64,000 nt of DNA from Candidatus Methylomirabilota bacterium (GTDB taxonomy: Bacteria > Methylomirabilota > Methylomirabilia > Rokubacteriales > CSP1-6), in assembly GCA_035936835.1 (NCBI GenBank), contig DASYVT010000135.1:29150-93149 (forward strand). The letters are read 5' to 3'. The notes below the pieces were generated by a model. That model had not been told where the DNA came from and searched no databases. It saw nothing but the letters and a program-made list of their open reading frames with translations. Each line of letters begins with the position of its first letter. Positions within the stretch are counted from its first letter, which is position 1. The position numbers and the translations under genes are program-made. Positions 22,501-34,056 of the stretch are shown piece after piece.

Positions 22501-23310
22501 TTAGTATATCCCGCCGGGGAACGTGTTCATGCCGGCGTGGCGGCCGGGGGCGCGATACATCTTCACGCCGCCCCACGCGCCCGGCGAGAGGCCGTCGTGG
22601 AGCGCCCAGCTCCTCCCCCTGACCGTGCTGCCGGCCTCGGGCGAGCGTAGGGGAGACGAGCCGTCGAGGACAGAAGTCAGCGGGCCGCCCAAGGCGAAGC
22701 CGTCGTGGATCTTGTCCATCACCTCGCGCCCGAGGAGATAGCCGCAGCCCTGGCGCTCGTACAGGACGGCCGAGTGGTAGAAGAGCGGCTCGACGAGATA
22801 GAGCTCGGCGCCCATGAGACGGCAGAAGCCGTCCATGGCATCGAGGACGTGCGGCAGGAGCTGCAGCCCCCGCCTCACCTGCCCTGGTGCCAACCCATCC
22901 TTGAAGGCCCGCAGCTCCTCGTCGATGTTGCGCGACACCGTGCCGAAGAGCGTGTCGCGCCCTTCGAGGTCGCGGTCGATGCCGTAGCGGGCGCCTTGAG
23001 GGTTGGTGATCTGCACGAACGCCAGCTCCGGCACCGACAGCGGCGACATCTCGACGTCCACGAGGAGCGCCGGGTCACGGTCTTCCGTGGACGAGCGCAC
23101 CTCGACGCGGGCCCAGGGCTTGTCGGCGGGCGCCGTGATCCTCACGAGGCGCGTGCCCTCCGGTCCCTTGAGCGTCTGCGGGTCGATGGCGAAGCGGTCG
23201 AGCATCTGCTCGGGCACGAGACGGAGGTAGAGCGCCTCGACCATCTCGCGCGGCAGGTGGTTGATCTCCTGGATCGAGGAGAGCCCGAGACCGCCCGCCC
23301 GCGCGTCCAC
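22501..23310 (-). CDS. Conserved-looking hypothetical protein of 269 aa
   Basis: I do not recognise this protein. GTG 23310 starts 1 nt after the mobA stop. It is soluble and mixed alpha/beta. Visible features are INHLPREMVEALYLRLVP near the start, a strand-rich region with EVRSSTEDRDPALLVDVEMS around 70-90, and AVLYERQGCGYLLGREVMDKI around 182-202. The latter slightly recalls the end of GNAT acetyltransferase domains, but the acetyl-CoA loop is not evident. The C-terminus is Gly/Arg rich and ends FPGGIY. Codon use is like its neighbours, so it is an ordinary resident gene in a mobA to thiI string. Confidence 0.7.
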   Translation of the reverse strand: MDARAGGLGLSSIQEINHLPREMVEALYLRLVPEQMLDRFAIDPQTLKGPEGTRLVRITAPADKPWARVEVRSSTEDRDPALLVDVEMSPLSVPELAFVQITNPQGARYGIDRDLEGRDTLFGTVSRNIDEELRAFKDGLAPGQVRRGLQLLPHVLDAMDGFCRLMGAELYLVEPLFYHSAVLYERQGCGYLLGREVMDKIHDGFALGGPLTSVLDGSSPLRSPEAGSTVRGRSWALHDGLSPGAWGGVKMYRAPGRHAGMNTFPGGIY

Positions 23311-23311
23311 G

Positions 23312-23914
23312 CTAGCGCTCTGCCGAGGCCGCCGCGATGGCCCGCGCCCGCTCGAGGTCCTCGGGGGTGTTGACGTTCATGAACACGCGCTCCGGATCGA
23401 CGAGGCGGGCGACCTCGGCCTCGGGGATCTCGAGGACGCGGACGTCGGGGAAGAAGCCCGTGATCTTGAGCTGCCCTGCCGCGATGCGCCGCTCCATGGG
23501 GCCGAGGCAGGGCTTCGCGTAGCTCGCGTGGAGCGTCTCGTGAAACCCGCGGACCAGGGGGATGACGACGTCGGCAAGACCCGCCCGCGACGTCACGAGC
23601 CGCGCGACGTCTGGTACCAGGAAGGGCATGTCGCAGGCGACCACGAAGGCGGCTTCACCCGGCGCGGCCTTGAGCCCGGAGTAGATGCCGCCCAGCGAGC
23701 CGGCGTCGGGGAAGACGTCGGGGACCATCGGGTATCCCATCCACGCGTACCGCTCGGGCGTATTGGTCACGAGCAGGAGCTCGTCGGTGACCTGCCGAAG
23801 AACCTCCGCTACTCGTTCAATGATGCGCCGGCCGCCTACGTCCATGAGGGCCTTTGGCTCGCCGCTCATGCGCGCGCTCCTGCCGCCCGCCTGGATCACT
23901 CCGGTCAGCCTCAC
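23312..23914 (-). CDS. mobA: Molybdenum cofactor guanylyltransferase
   Basis: The 200-aa protein has the nucleotidyltransferase motif AGGRSARM followed by the essential PKAL lysine, DAGSLGGIYSGL and VACDMPFL (metal-binding Asp). MobA transfers GMP from GTP to molybdopterin, giving the bis-MGD cofactor of DMSO-reductase-family enzymes. The stop-start junction with purD is an overlap of 4 nt. No molybdoenzyme is in the window. The related MobA-like nucleotidyltransferases of other pathways are an alternative. Confidence 0.87.
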   Translation of the reverse strand: MRLTGVIQAGGRSARMSGEPKALMDVGGRRIIERVAEVLRQVTDELLLVTNTPERYAWMGYPMVPDVFPDAGSLGGIYSGLKAAPGEAAFVVACDMPFLVPDVARLVTSRAGLADVVIPLVRGFHETLHASYAKPCLGPMERRIAAGQLKITGFFPDVRVLEIPEAEVARLVDPERVFMNVNTPEDLERARAIAAASAER

Positions 23915-25191
23915 GGCCGGGCCAGCGCCCTTCTGCCGATGTCATGGCGAAACTGCACGCCATCGAACCGTATGCGCCCGACGGCCTCGTAGGCGGCGCC
24001 GATGGCTTTGCTGATGTCGGGCGCCTGCGCCTGCACGCCGAGAACGCGACCGCCCGCCGTCACGAGATTACCGTCGCGGCGCGCCGTGCCGGCGTGGAAA
24101 ACGTTGACGCCCGGAAGCCCGCCATCGGCATCGAGCCCCTGGATGCTGAGCCCCGTGCGCGGCGTGTCCGGATAACCGGGCGAAGCCAGGACCACGCAGA
24201 CGGACGCTTCGGCCCGCCAGCGGAGGGAGAAAGGCAGATCCCCGCCCGCGGCGACGGCCTCGAAGAGAGGCAGGATGTCCTCATCGAGGCGCGGCAAAAT
24301 AGCCTGACACTCCGGGTCCCCGAACCGGCAGTTGAACTCGACGACGCGCGGCCCGTCCTTCGTCAGCATGATCTGGACGAAGAGAACGCCGGAATACGGC
24401 GCGCCCTCCGTGGCCATGGCCGCCAAGACGGGCGCGACAATCTCGCGCATGACCCGCTCAGTCATCGCCTCGCCCATGGCGGCAACGGGCGAGTACGCGC
24501 CCATCCCGCCCGTCATGGGGCCGCGGTCGTCGTCGAAGATGGTCTTGTGATCCTGAGCAGCCACGAGAGGAAGCGCGTGGGTCCCGTCGGCCATGACGAA
24601 GAACGAAGCTTCCTCGCCCTCCATGAACTCTTCGATCACCACGACCCGGCCCGCCGGGCCGAAGACGCCGTCCTCGAGGCACAGGCGCAGGGCCTGGTCC
24701 GCCTCCTCGAGAGTGCGGCAGACCATGGCGCCCTTGCCGGCCGCCAGGCCGTCGGCCTTGACCACGAGGGGGGCGCCCAGCTCGCGACAGAAGCGGCGGG
24801 CGGTGGCGGAGTCGGTGTCCTGGAAAGTCCCGAATCGCGCCGTCGGAATATCGTAGCGCGCCATCAGGCCCTTTGAAAAGACCTTGGAGCTCTCGAGCCG
24901 GGCGGCCGCCTGGCTGGCGCCGAAGACCGCAAGGCCCGCTGCGCTCAGGCGGTCGGCGAGACCGAGCGAGAGCGGCAGCTCGGGACCGACCACGACCAAG
25001 TCGGCCCGCTCACGCCTCGCCAGAACCACGAGGTCCTCGATCGCGTTGTCCTTGATCGGCACACACTCGGCATGGCGCGCGATGCCGGGGTTGCCGGGCG
25101 CGACGAGGAGACGGGTCAGCCGCGGGCTCTGGGCGATCTTCCACGCGAGCGCATGCTCGCGCCCGCCGCCGCCGACCAGGAGCACTCTCAC
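23911..25191 (-). CDS. purD: Phosphoribosylamine-glycine ligase (GARS)
   Basis: The 426-aa ATP-grasp enzyme makes GAR from phosphoribosylamine, glycine and ATP, the second step of purine synthesis. It has LLVGGGGREHALAWK at the start, VVVGPELPL, KADGLAAGKGA, GGMGAYSP and EFNCRFGDPE motifs. It overlaps the MerR/TPR gene by 4 nt upstream and mobA by 4 nt downstream, and closes the purine cluster. Confidence 0.97.
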   Translation of the reverse strand: MRVLLVGGGGREHALAWKIAQSPRLTRLLVAPGNPGIARHAECVPIKDNAIEDLVVLARRERADLVVVGPELPLSLGLADRLSAAGLAVFGASQAAARLESSKVFSKGLMARYDIPTARFGTFQDTDSATARRFCRELGAPLVVKADGLAAGKGAMVCRTLEEADQALRLCLEDGVFGPAGRVVVIEEFMEGEEASFFVMADGTHALPLVAAQDHKTIFDDDRGPMTGGMGAYSPVAAMGEAMTERVMREIVAPVLAAMATEGAPYSGVLFVQIMLTKDGPRVVEFNCRFGDPECQAILPRLDEDILPLFEAVAAGGDLPFSLRWRAEASVCVVLASPGYPDTPRTGLSIQGLDADGGLPGVNVFHAGTARRDGNLVTAGGRVLGVQAQAPDISKAIGAAYEAVGRIRFDGVQFRHDIGRRALARP

Positions 25192-26120
25192 TGGCCGGCC
25201 TCGGGGCGGTCGTCTCCCTCGTCCACACCCTCGCCCAGGCCCCCGTCACCCTCTTCGAGGTGGGAGCGCGCGATCCTGGCCCACGGGCTTCCGAGATCGA
25301 GCTCGAGGTAGCGCCGCCAGTGGAGCGCCGCCGCGTCGGGCTGCCCCGCCTTGCCGAGCACCCCGGCCAGGTTGAAGTGCGCATCCGCGTAGTCGGGCTC
25401 CATCTCGAGCGCGCGGCGGTACCACCCTATCGCCGTCGAGAGATCGCTCAGGTCCTCGTGGAGCGAGCCCAGGTTGAACGCGGCCTGGCAGCAGGAGTCG
25501 TCGGCCTCGAGCGCGGCGCGATAGCAGGCCTGGGCGCGCTCGTAGCGCCCCATCCGGTGCTGGAGCAGGCCCAGGTTGTTCCACGCGGCGGCGTAGCCCG
25601 GGTCGATGTCCACCACACGCTCGTAGGCGTCGACGGCCGCCTCCCAGCGCTCGGGGTCACCGTCCCAGGCCGACGCGCGCGCGAACCAGATCTCGGCGGC
25701 GTCAGCTGGCGGGATGAGCGGGCGGACCATGCCCATGAGGAGCGACTCGCGGGTCTCACGCTCGAGGTCGCCGCTCTCGAAGTCCAGGAGCGCCTGGCCC
25801 GTGCGCGGGTCGAGGCGCAGGCGGTCCTGCTCGACCACGATCTGCTGGTCCTGTACGACCAGTCTCAGCTCGGCCAGCGGGGTTTCGGCGTCCGGGGCAA
25901 GTCGCCGCGCGCCGTCGAGCGCCTCGCGGACTTTGCGCACCGTGGCGCCGCCCTCGAGGAGGGCGGAGGCCGCGCGGGCCGCCACGAGCTCGCGGAAGCG
26001 GTAGCCGGCCGCATCGCTCCGCAGCAGGCCGAGGCGCTTGAGCTGTCCGGCGCGCTTCGGCGTCAGCCTCAGGAGCCGAGTCAGCTCCCGCAAGGTGAAA
26101 ACCCGCTCAGGCCGAGCCAT
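25188..26120 (-). CDS. MerR-type DNA-binding domain fused to TPR repeats
   Basis: The 310-aa protein starts with a MerR-like winged helix (VFTLRELTRLLRLTPKRAGQL... about 5-70, with FRELVAARAASALL). A linker follows, then at least three TPR units (about 165-290; AAWNNLGLLQHRMGRYERA and AAFNLGSLHEDLSDLSTAI). The tail is acidic. It lies between purH and purD, overlapping purD by 4 nt. MerR/TPR proteins occur in several deep-branching bacteria but their role is not established; the position suggests a link to purine supply, such as a sensor controlling the cluster. No typical MerR promoter with 19-bp spacing was found beside it. Confidence 0.8.
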   Translation of the reverse strand: MARPERVFTLRELTRLLRLTPKRAGQLKRLGLLRSDAAGYRFRELVAARAASALLEGGATVRKVREALDGARRLAPDAETPLAELRLVVQDQQIVVEQDRLRLDPRTGQALLDFESGDLERETRESLLMGMVRPLIPPADAAEIWFARASAWDGDPERWEAAVDAYERVVDIDPGYAAAWNNLGLLQHRMGRYERAQACYRAALEADDSCCQAAFNLGSLHEDLSDLSTAIGWYRRALEMEPDYADAHFNLAGVLGKAGQPDAAALHWRRYLELDLGSPWARIARSHLEEGDGGLGEGVDEGDDRPEAGQ

Positions 26121-26132
26121 GGTCTCCCGTGA

Positions 26133-27685
<1,553 letters not shown>

Positions 27686-27689
<4 letters not shown>

Positions 27690-28306
27690 GGATTCTCCCT
27701 GATGTGGACCCTGCGTCCGTCGATCGTCAGCCGCCCTTCGGCGAAGAGACGGACGGCTTCCGGGTAGATGCGGTGCTCCTCGGCGAGTATCCGGCTCGAG
27801 AGCGTGTCTTCGGTGTCGCCGGGCATCACGGACACCGCCGCCTGGAGCACGATGGGCCCCGTGTCCACACCTTCGTCCGCGAAGTGCACCGTGGCGCCCG
27901 CGACCTTCACGCCGTGCTCGAGGGCTTGGCGCTGGGCGTGCAGGCCCGGGAAGGCCGGCAGCAGCGAGGGGTGGATGTTGAGCGCCCGGCCTCGAAAGCG
28001 CTCGATATAGCCGGTGCCGAGAATCCGCATGTAGCCGGCCTGGCAGACGAGCCCGACACGGTGCAGGTCGAGCGCGGCGACCACGGCGTTCTCGTGGGCC
28101 TCGCGGCTCGGGAACTGCTTGTAGTCTACGCAGAGCGCCTCGATCCTGTGCGCCCGCGCGATATCGAGCGCGGGGGCATTGGGGCGATCCGACACGAGGA
28201 GCGCCATGGTGACCTTGAGCCTGCCGGCCTCGACCGCCTTCACGAGGGCCTCGAAGTTCGAGCCCCTGCCCGAGGCCAGGACGCCGACGCGGAGCGGCTC
28301 AGGCAT
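27686..28306 (-). CDS. purN: Phosphoribosylglycinamide formyltransferase
   Basis: The 206-aa protein has [15 protein letters not shown] at the start, MRILGTGYI and [15 protein letters not shown] with the catalytic Asn-His pair, and [13 protein letters not shown]. It formylates GAR with 10-formyl-tetrahydrofolate, the third purine step. Its start overlaps the purM end by 8 nt. Confidence 0.97.
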
Positions 28307-29327
28307 AGACGACCGACCGGGCGCCGGCCCGGATCTCGCCGACCTCGAACACGCGCTCCCCCGCCGCCGACAAGGCCTGGGCCGCGCGCGCCGCGTCGCC
28401 GGGGCGCACCACCAGGAGGTAGCCCAGGCCCATGTTGAACGTGCGCCGCATCTCCGCGTCGTCCACCAAGCCCGCCTCCTGGATGATCCGGAATATGGGG
28501 GGCACGGGCCACGCGCGGGGGTCGATCACCGCCTGGCAGCCCTCGGGCAGGACGCGCGGCAGGTTTAGGCTGACGCCGCCCCCCGTGACGTGGGCCATCG
28601 CGAGCACCGGCACGGTCTTCAGCAGCGCCAACACCGGCTTGACGTAGATGCGCGTGGGCTCGAGCAGCTCGTCGGCGGCGGATCGCCCAAGCCCGGGCAC
28701 TCTATCCCCGGGCTGGAGACCGAGGCGCTCGAAGACCACCTTGCGCGCCAGCGTGTAGCCGTTCGAGTGGAGGCCGGACGAGGCGAGGCCCAGCACGCGG
28801 TCTCCCGGACTGACCTCTGACCCCGTGACGATCTCGCTCTTCTCCACCACGCCCACGGCGAAACCCGCCAGGTCGTACTCGCCAGGGGCATAGAACTCGT
28901 TCATCTCGGCCGTCTCGCCCCCGACCAGCGCGCAGCCCGCGCGACGGCACCCCTCGGCGACGCCCGAGACGATAGCCTCGATCCGAGCGGGATCCACCCG
29001 GTGCACCGCCAGGTAGTCGAGGAAGTAGAGCGGCTCGGCGCCGTGGACGAGAACGTCGTTGACGCCCATCGCCACGAGGTCGATCCCCACCGTGTCGTGA
29101 CGATCGGCCAGGAAGGCGACCTTCAGCTTGGTGCCGACGCCGTCGGTGGAGGAGACGAGGACGGGCTCGCGATAGCCGGCCGGGAGGGAGACCAACGACG
29201 CGAAGGCGCCGATGCCGCCCAAAACCTCGGGGCGTTCCGTGGAGGCGGCGAGACGCGCGATCCGGCGCACGGCCTCGTCGCCGGCGCCGATGTCCACGCC
29301 GGCCGATCGATACGTCAGTGGGTCCAT
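28299..29327 (-). CDS. purM: Phosphoribosylformylglycinamidine cyclo-ligase (AIR synthetase)
   Basis: The 342-aa protein carries [51 protein letters not shown] and [10 protein letters not shown], all standard PurM motifs. It closes the imidazole ring to make AIR from FGAM with ATP, the fifth purine step. It begins 10 nt after the purF stop. Confidence 0.97.
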   Translation of the reverse strand: MDPLTYRSAGVDIGAGDEAVRRIARLAASTERPEVLGGIGAFASLVSLPAGYREPVLVSSTDGVGTKLKVAFLADRHDTVGIDLVAMGVNDVLVHGAEPLYFLDYLAVHRVDPARIEAIVSGVAEGCRRAGCALVGGETAEMNEFYAPGEYDLAGFAVGVVEKSEIVTGSEVSPGDRVLGLASSGLHSNGYTLARKVVFERLGLQPGDRVPGLGRSAADELLEPTRIYVKPVLALLKTVPVLAMAHVTGGGVSLNLPRVLPEGCQAVIDPRAWPVPPIFRIIQEAGLVDDAEMRRTFNMGLGYLLVVRPGDAARAAQALSAAGERVFEVGEIRAGARSVVYA

Positions 29328-29337
29328 GAACTCCGGT

Positions 29338-30762
29338 CTACGAGTCGAAGAGCTTCAGCTGCGCGACCTCGCCGTCATCGAAGCCGACCTTGTACTGCCC
29401 CGTGAAACAGGCGTGGCAGAAGTGGGCCGGGTCGTTGCCGGTGGCCTTGAGCATGCCGTCCAGCGAGAGGTAGCCGAGCGAGTCCGCGCCGAGATACTTC
29501 TGGATCTCCGGCACCTCGTGGCTCGACCCGATCAGCTCCTTGCGGGTCGGCGTGTCGATGCCGTAGTAGCAGGGCCACTGGATGGGCGGCGACGAGATGC
29601 GCATGTGCACCTCGCGGGCCCCGGCGGCCCGGACCATCTTGACGATCTTGCGGCTCGTGGTGCCGCGGACGATCGAATCGTCCACGACGACCACGCGCTT
29701 GCCCGCCAGCACCTCGCGGTTCGGGTTGAGCTTGACCTTGACGCCGAAGTGCCGGATGCCCTGCTTGGGCTCGATGAAGGTGCGCCCGACGTAGTGGTTG
29801 CGGACGAGCCCCGAGTCGTAGGGCAACCCCGCCTCCTCCGCGAAGCCGAGCGCCGCCCCCACGCCCGAGTCGGGCACGGGGATGACGAGGTCGGCGACGA
29901 CGGGGTGCTCTCGCGCCAGCTGGTGCCCCAGCGCCTTGCGGACGACGTGCACGTTCCGCCCCCAGAGGAGCGAATCGGGGCGCGCGAAGTAGACGTACTC
30001 GAACACGCACTGCAGCTTTTCCTGGGGCCGGAAGGGCTTGAAGCTCTGGAGCCCCGAATCGTCCACCACGACGATCTCGCCCGGCTCGATGTCGCGCACC
30101 ACCTGCGCCTCCATGAGGTCAAGCGCGCAGGTCTCGGAGGCCAGCACCCAGGAGCCCTCGAGCTTGCCGAGGGTCATGGGGCGGAAGCCCGAGGGGTCGC
30201 GCACCGTGATCATCGAGGTCGGCGTCAGGAGCAGCAGCGTGTAGGCGCCCTTGACCTGGCTGAGCGCGCGCGCCAGCTGGTCCACGAGGGTCCCGCCCTC
30301 CGCGCGCGCCAGGAGGTGCAGGATCACCTCGGTGTCGGAGGAGGACTGGAAGACGGCGCCGTCGGCCTCGAGCTGGCGTCTCAACTCTTCGGCGTTGATC
30401 AGGTTGCCGTTATGCGCGATCGCGACAGGCCCGTGGGCCGTGGTCGCGGTGATGGGCTGGGCGTTGCGCAGGTTGGAGCTGCCGGCCGTCGAGTAGCGCA
30501 CGTGCCCGATCGCACGGTGGCCCGGGAGACGCCTCAGGCGGTCGCGGCTGAAGACGTCGGCGACCCACCCCATGGCCTTCTCGACGTGGAAGGCCTGCCC
30601 GTCCGTCGCCGCGATGCCTGCCGACTCCTGGCCGCGGTGCTGGAGCGCGTAGAGCCCGAGATAGGCGACGTTGGACGCTTCGGTGTGGTTCCAGATGCCG
30701 AAGAGCCCGCACTCGTCGTGGAACTTGTCGTCGAGCCGGAACTCCTCGTCCTCAGGCGACAT
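29338..30762 (-). CDS. purF: Amidophosphoribosyltransferase
   Basis: From ATG 30762 the product is 474 aa. The nucleophile of the glutamine amidotransferase domain is Cys 18 (ECGLFGI), which in the family is exposed by removal of a short propeptide like the 17 residues here. The PRPP motif [14 protein letters not shown] is in the second domain. Cysteines in [10 protein letters not shown] and FCHACF suggest the Fe-S-containing B. subtilis-type enzyme. It commits PRPP to purine synthesis. The start overlaps the purL end by 11 nt; longer starts read as low-quality protein. Confidence 0.96.
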   Translation of the reverse strand: MSPEDEEFRLDDKFHDECGLFGIWNHTEASNVAYLGLYALQHRGQESAGIAATDGQAFHVEKAMGWVADVFSRDRLRRLPGHRAIGHVRYSTAGSSNLRNAQPITATTAHGPVAIAHNGNLINAEELRRQLEADGAVFQSSSDTEVILHLLARAEGGTLVDQLARALSQVKGAYTLLLLTPTSMITVRDPSGFRPMTLGKLEGSWVLASETCALDLMEAQVVRDIEPGEIVVVDDSGLQSFKPFRPQEKLQCVFEYVYFARPDSLLWGRNVHVVRKALGHQLAREHPVVADLVIPVPDSGVGAALGFAEEAGLPYDSGLVRNHYVGRTFIEPKQGIRHFGVKVKLNPNREVLAGKRVVVVDDSIVRGTTSRKIVKMVRAAGAREVHMRISSPPIQWPCYYGIDTPTRKELIGSSHEVPEIQKYLGADSLGYLSLDGMLKATGNDPAHFCHACFTGQYKVGFDDGEVAQLKLFDS

Positions 30763-32995
30763 GTCGCTCAAAGCCGGACCTCCACGCGTGAGCCATCCGA
30801 TCGAGCGGCGCAGCGATCGCCACGGCACCGCCCCGGGTCACCACCAGTGCCTCGCCCCCAACCCGCCCTATCCAGCGCCACGGCAGCGCGAACTCGCCCA
30901 TGAGCCGCTCGAAGTGCCGCTCGGCCTCCGGCGGCACGGACACGACGACCCGCGACGGCCCCTCACCGAAGAGTACCAAGTCCGCGCGCCGGCCGTCACC
31001 ATCCAACTCGCCTCCATCCAATTCCACGGTGGCGCCGATGGGCTTGGGCCCGGACACGCAGCTCTCGCAGAGCGTCACGGCGAGTCCGCCCTCCGAGCAG
31101 TCGTGGGCCCCCCGCACGAGCCCGGCGGCGATAGCGGCGCGGCAGGCCTCGTGGACCCGGCGCTCCTGCTGCAGGTCGAGCGGCGCCAGGCGGCCGGCCA
31201 TCTTGCCGTGAATCGCCCAGAGATACTCCGAGCCGCCGAGGCTCACGGCCTCCGGACCCAGGAGGGCGATCCGGTCGCCCTCGCTCTCGAACCACTGCGT
31301 GCGCCGGCTCTCGGCCTCGTCGATGAGCCCCGCCATGCCGATGACCGGGGTCGGCAGAATCGCCTGCCCCAGAGTTTCATTGTAGAAGGAGACGTTGCCG
31401 CCGACTACAGGGATATCGAGGGCGCGGCAGGCTTCCGCGATGCCGGCTACCGCCTCCTTGAACTGCCAGAGGATCTCGGGCCGCTCCGGCGAACCAAAGT
31501 TGAGGCAGTCGGTCAGCCCGAGGGGCCGGGCGCCTGTCACGGCCAGGTTTCTCGCCGCCTCAGCCACCGCCATGGCTGCGCCGAGGCGTGGATTCAGATA
31601 GACGAAACGGGCGTTGCAGTCGGTAGTTACGGCAACCGCCTTTCGAGTTCCCTTGATGCGCAGGACTCCAGCGTCCGAACCCGGCATGACGAGCGTGTTG
31701 ATCCCGACCTGCTGGTCGTACTGCCGGTAGACCCACTCCTTGGACGCGATGGCGGGAGAGCCCATCAGCGCCAGGAGCGTCTCCGCGAGATCGACGGGCG
31801 CGGGCAGCGACAGGGGATCAAAGGCTTCGAGCCCGTCCTGCCACTCGGGCCTTGAAATCGGCTTCTCGTAGACCGGCGCCTCGTCGGCGAGGGCGCGCAC
31901 CGGCACTTCGACGACCACGCGCCCGTCCATCTTGACCCTCAGGATCCCGTCGTCGGTGACGTGACCGATCTCGACCGCGTCGAGCTCCCACTTGGAGAAG
32001 ACGCGCTTGATCTCCTCTTCCCGGCCGCGCGCGGCGACGAGGAGCATCCTCTCCTGCGACTCGGACAGCATGATCTCGTAGGGCGTCATCGCGGTCTCGC
32101 GCTGCGGCACGCGCGAGAGCTCCACCTCCATGCCCGTCCCGGCCCGCGCGGGCATCTCGGAGCAGGCGCAGGCGAGCCCGGCCGCGCCCATGTCCTGGAT
32201 GCCGACGATGGCACCCGTCTCCATGGCCTCGAGACAGGCTTCGAGCAGGAGCTTCTCGGTGAACGGGTCGCCCACCTGCACCGTCGGCCTGCGCTCCTCG
32301 GCGCCCACGTCGAAGGTGGCCGATGCCATGGTCGCGCCGTGGATGCCGTCGCGCCCGGTCTTTGCGCCGACGTAGAAGACGGGATTGCCCGGCCCCTCGG
32401 CGCGGGCGCGGAAAATCCTGTCCTTCCTGACGAGCCCGACGGCCATCGCGTTGACGAGGGGGTTGCCCGCGTACTCGGGGGCGAAGCCGACCTCGCCGCC
32501 CAGGTTCGGGACACCGAAGCAGTTGCCGTACCAGCTGATGCCCGAGACCACGCCTTCGATGAGGCGCCGGCTCTTGGGGTCCTCCGCGGGACCGAAGCGG
32601 AGCGAGTCCAGCACGGCGATGGGGCGCGCGCCCATGGTGAAGATGTCGCGCAGGATGCCGCCGACCCCGGTGGCCGCGCCCTGGAAGGGCTCGATGAACG
32701 ACGGGTGGTTGTGGCTCTCGATCTTGAACGCCAGCGCCAGCTCGCCGCCGAGGTCCACGATGCCGGCGTTCTCGCCGGGCCCCTGCAGCACGGCCGGCCC
32801 CGTCGTGGGCAGGCCCCGCAGGAAGACGCGCGAGTGCTTGTAGGCGCAGTGCTCGGACCAGAGGGCTGAGAAGAGACCGAGCTCGGTGAAGGAAGGCTCC
32901 CGGCCGAGGCGCCGGATGATATGGTCGTACTCCTCGCCGGTCAGGCCTGAGGCGAGGGCGAGGTCCAGCGTGACCTTAGGCTCGGCCCCGGTCAC
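30752..32995 (-). CDS. purL: FGAM synthase large subunit
   Basis: The 747-aa protein is the small-type PurL that needs PurQ and PurS, both encoded just upstream. Motifs include [16 protein letters not shown] near 42-57, [35 protein letters not shown] and [12 protein letters not shown]. The complex turns FGAR, ATP and glutamine into FGAM, the fourth purine step. GTG 32995 has GGAG nearby. Confidence 0.97.
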   Translation of the reverse strand: MTGAEPKVTLDLALASGLTGEEYDHIIRRLGREPSFTELGLFSALWSEHCAYKHSRVFLRGLPTTGPAVLQGPGENAGIVDLGGELALAFKIESHNHPSFIEPFQGAATGVGGILRDIFTMGARPIAVLDSLRFGPAEDPKSRRLIEGVVSGISWYGNCFGVPNLGGEVGFAPEYAGNPLVNAMAVGLVRKDRIFRARAEGPGNPVFYVGAKTGRDGIHGATMASATFDVGAEERRPTVQVGDPFTEKLLLEACLEAMETGAIVGIQDMGAAGLACACSEMPARAGTGMEVELSRVPQRETAMTPYEIMLSESQERMLLVAARGREEEIKRVFSKWELDAVEIGHVTDDGILRVKMDGRVVVEVPVRALADEAPVYEKPISRPEWQDGLEAFDPLSLPAPVDLAETLLALMGSPAIASKEWVYRQYDQQVGINTLVMPGSDAGVLRIKGTRKAVAVTTDCNARFVYLNPRLGAAMAVAEAARNLAVTGARPLGLTDCLNFGSPERPEILWQFKEAVAGIAEACRALDIPVVGGNVSFYNETLGQAILPTPVIGMAGLIDEAESRRTQWFESEGDRIALLGPEAVSLGGSEYLWAIHGKMAGRLAPLDLQQERRVHEACRAAIAAGLVRGAHDCSEGGLAVTLCESCVSGPKPIGATVELDGGELDGDGRRADLVLFGEGPSRVVVSVPPEAERHFERLMGEFALPWRWIGRVGGEALVVTRGGAVAIAAPLDRMAHAWRSGFERHVA

Positions 32996-33022
32996 CCCGT
33001 CTCCACCCCAGGCGCATGCCTC

Positions 33023-33736
33023 CTACCGCTTGAGAAACGAGCCATCCTCGACCAGGCTGCCGAGGAGCGAGTGGAAGATCAGCAGGCCGTCCGTGCCGCC
33101 CATGGCGTTCTCGCCGGCGCGCTCCGGATGGGGCATGAGGCCGAGGACGGTGCCCTCCTCGTTGACGAGACCCGCGATGTTGTCCAGGGAGCCGTTGGGG
33201 TTGGCGTCCTTGACGACGCGGCCGTCCTCGCTGCAGTAGCGGAAGACGATCTGCTTCTGATCGCGGACCCGGCGAAGCGTGTCCGCGTCGGCGTAGAACT
33301 TGCCCTCGCCGTGGGAGATGGGCATCTTGAGCACCTGCCCCGGCCGCATCGCGCGCGTGAACGATGTCTCCGCGTTCTCGACGCGGAGCCATGTGGACTG
33401 GCAGCGGTACTGGAGGCACTCGTTGCGCGTGAGCGCGCCCGGCAGGAGCTTGGCCTCGCAGAGGATCTGGAAGCCGTTGCACGAGCCCAGGACGAGACCG
33501 CCCTTTGCCACGAACTCGGGCAGCGCCTCGACCACCGGGGAGCGCCCGGCGACGGCGCCGGCCCGCAGGTAGTCGCCGTAGGAGAAACCGCCGGGGAGGA
33601 TCAGGCAGTCGAAGTCGGCCAGCTGGGCGTCCCGGTGCCAGACGTAGCGCACCGGCTGGTGGAGGACCTCGCTGACGATGTAGTGAAAATCGCAATCACT
33701 CCACGTGCCCGGGAACACCACGACGCCGAAGTTCAT
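33023..33736 (-). CDS. purQ: FGAM synthase glutaminase subunit
   Basis: The 237-aa class I amidotransferase has the nucleophile motif VLGSCNGFQIL, LPGGFSYGDYLRAG and the terminal GLMPHPERAGE with His and Glu of the triad. It supplies ammonia to PurL. A 27-nt gap separates it from purL; the 77 nt between purS and purQ contain a short GTGGG/CCCAC hairpin only. Confidence 0.97.
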   Translation of the reverse strand: MNFGVVVFPGTWSDCDFHYIVSEVLHQPVRYVWHRDAQLADFDCLILPGGFSYGDYLRAGAVAGRSPVVEALPEFVAKGGLVLGSCNGFQILCEAKLLPGALTRNECLQYRCQSTWLRVENAETSFTRAMRPGQVLKMPISHGEGKFYADADTLRRVRDQKQIVFRYCSEDGRVVKDANPNGSLDNIAGLVNEEGTVLGLMPHPERAGENAMGGTDGLLIFHSLLGSLVEDGSFLKR

Positions 33737-33813
33737 GGGGCTAGGTCATCCTCCCTGTGTGGGTGCAACCCCACTCTACCCTGCCCGTCCTGATCTGACA
33801 AGAGGCAGGGAGG

Positions 33814-34056
33814 TTAGCCCACCATCTCGACCGTGAAATCCTCGATCACGGGGTTGGCGAGGAGCTTCGAGCACATCTCCTCGATCCGCCGCCGTGCCGC
33901 CTCGGCGCTCGTCCCGTTGACCTCGAGCTCGAGGAGCTTGCCCACCCGCAGGGCCTCGACCTCGGCGAAGCCCAGGCCCTGGAGCGCCCGCTGGACGGAG
34001 GCGCCCTGGACGTCCAGGATGCCGGGCTTGAGCCTTACTAAGACGCGGGCCCTCAC
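33814..34056 (-). CDS. purS: FGAM synthase subunit PurS
   Basis: GTG 34056 gives an 80-residue protein, the usual size of PurS, which bridges PurL and PurQ for ammonia channelling. It reads VRARVLVRLKPGILDVQG at the start with VGKLLELEV in the middle, matching the family. The GTG overlaps the purC stop as GTGA. Longer in-frame starts run antisense-like through purC and are rejected. Confidence 0.95.
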   Translation of the reverse strand: MRARVLVRLKPGILDVQGASVQRALQGLGFAEVEALRVGKLLELEVNGTSAEAARRRIEEMCSKLLANPVIEDFTVEMVG

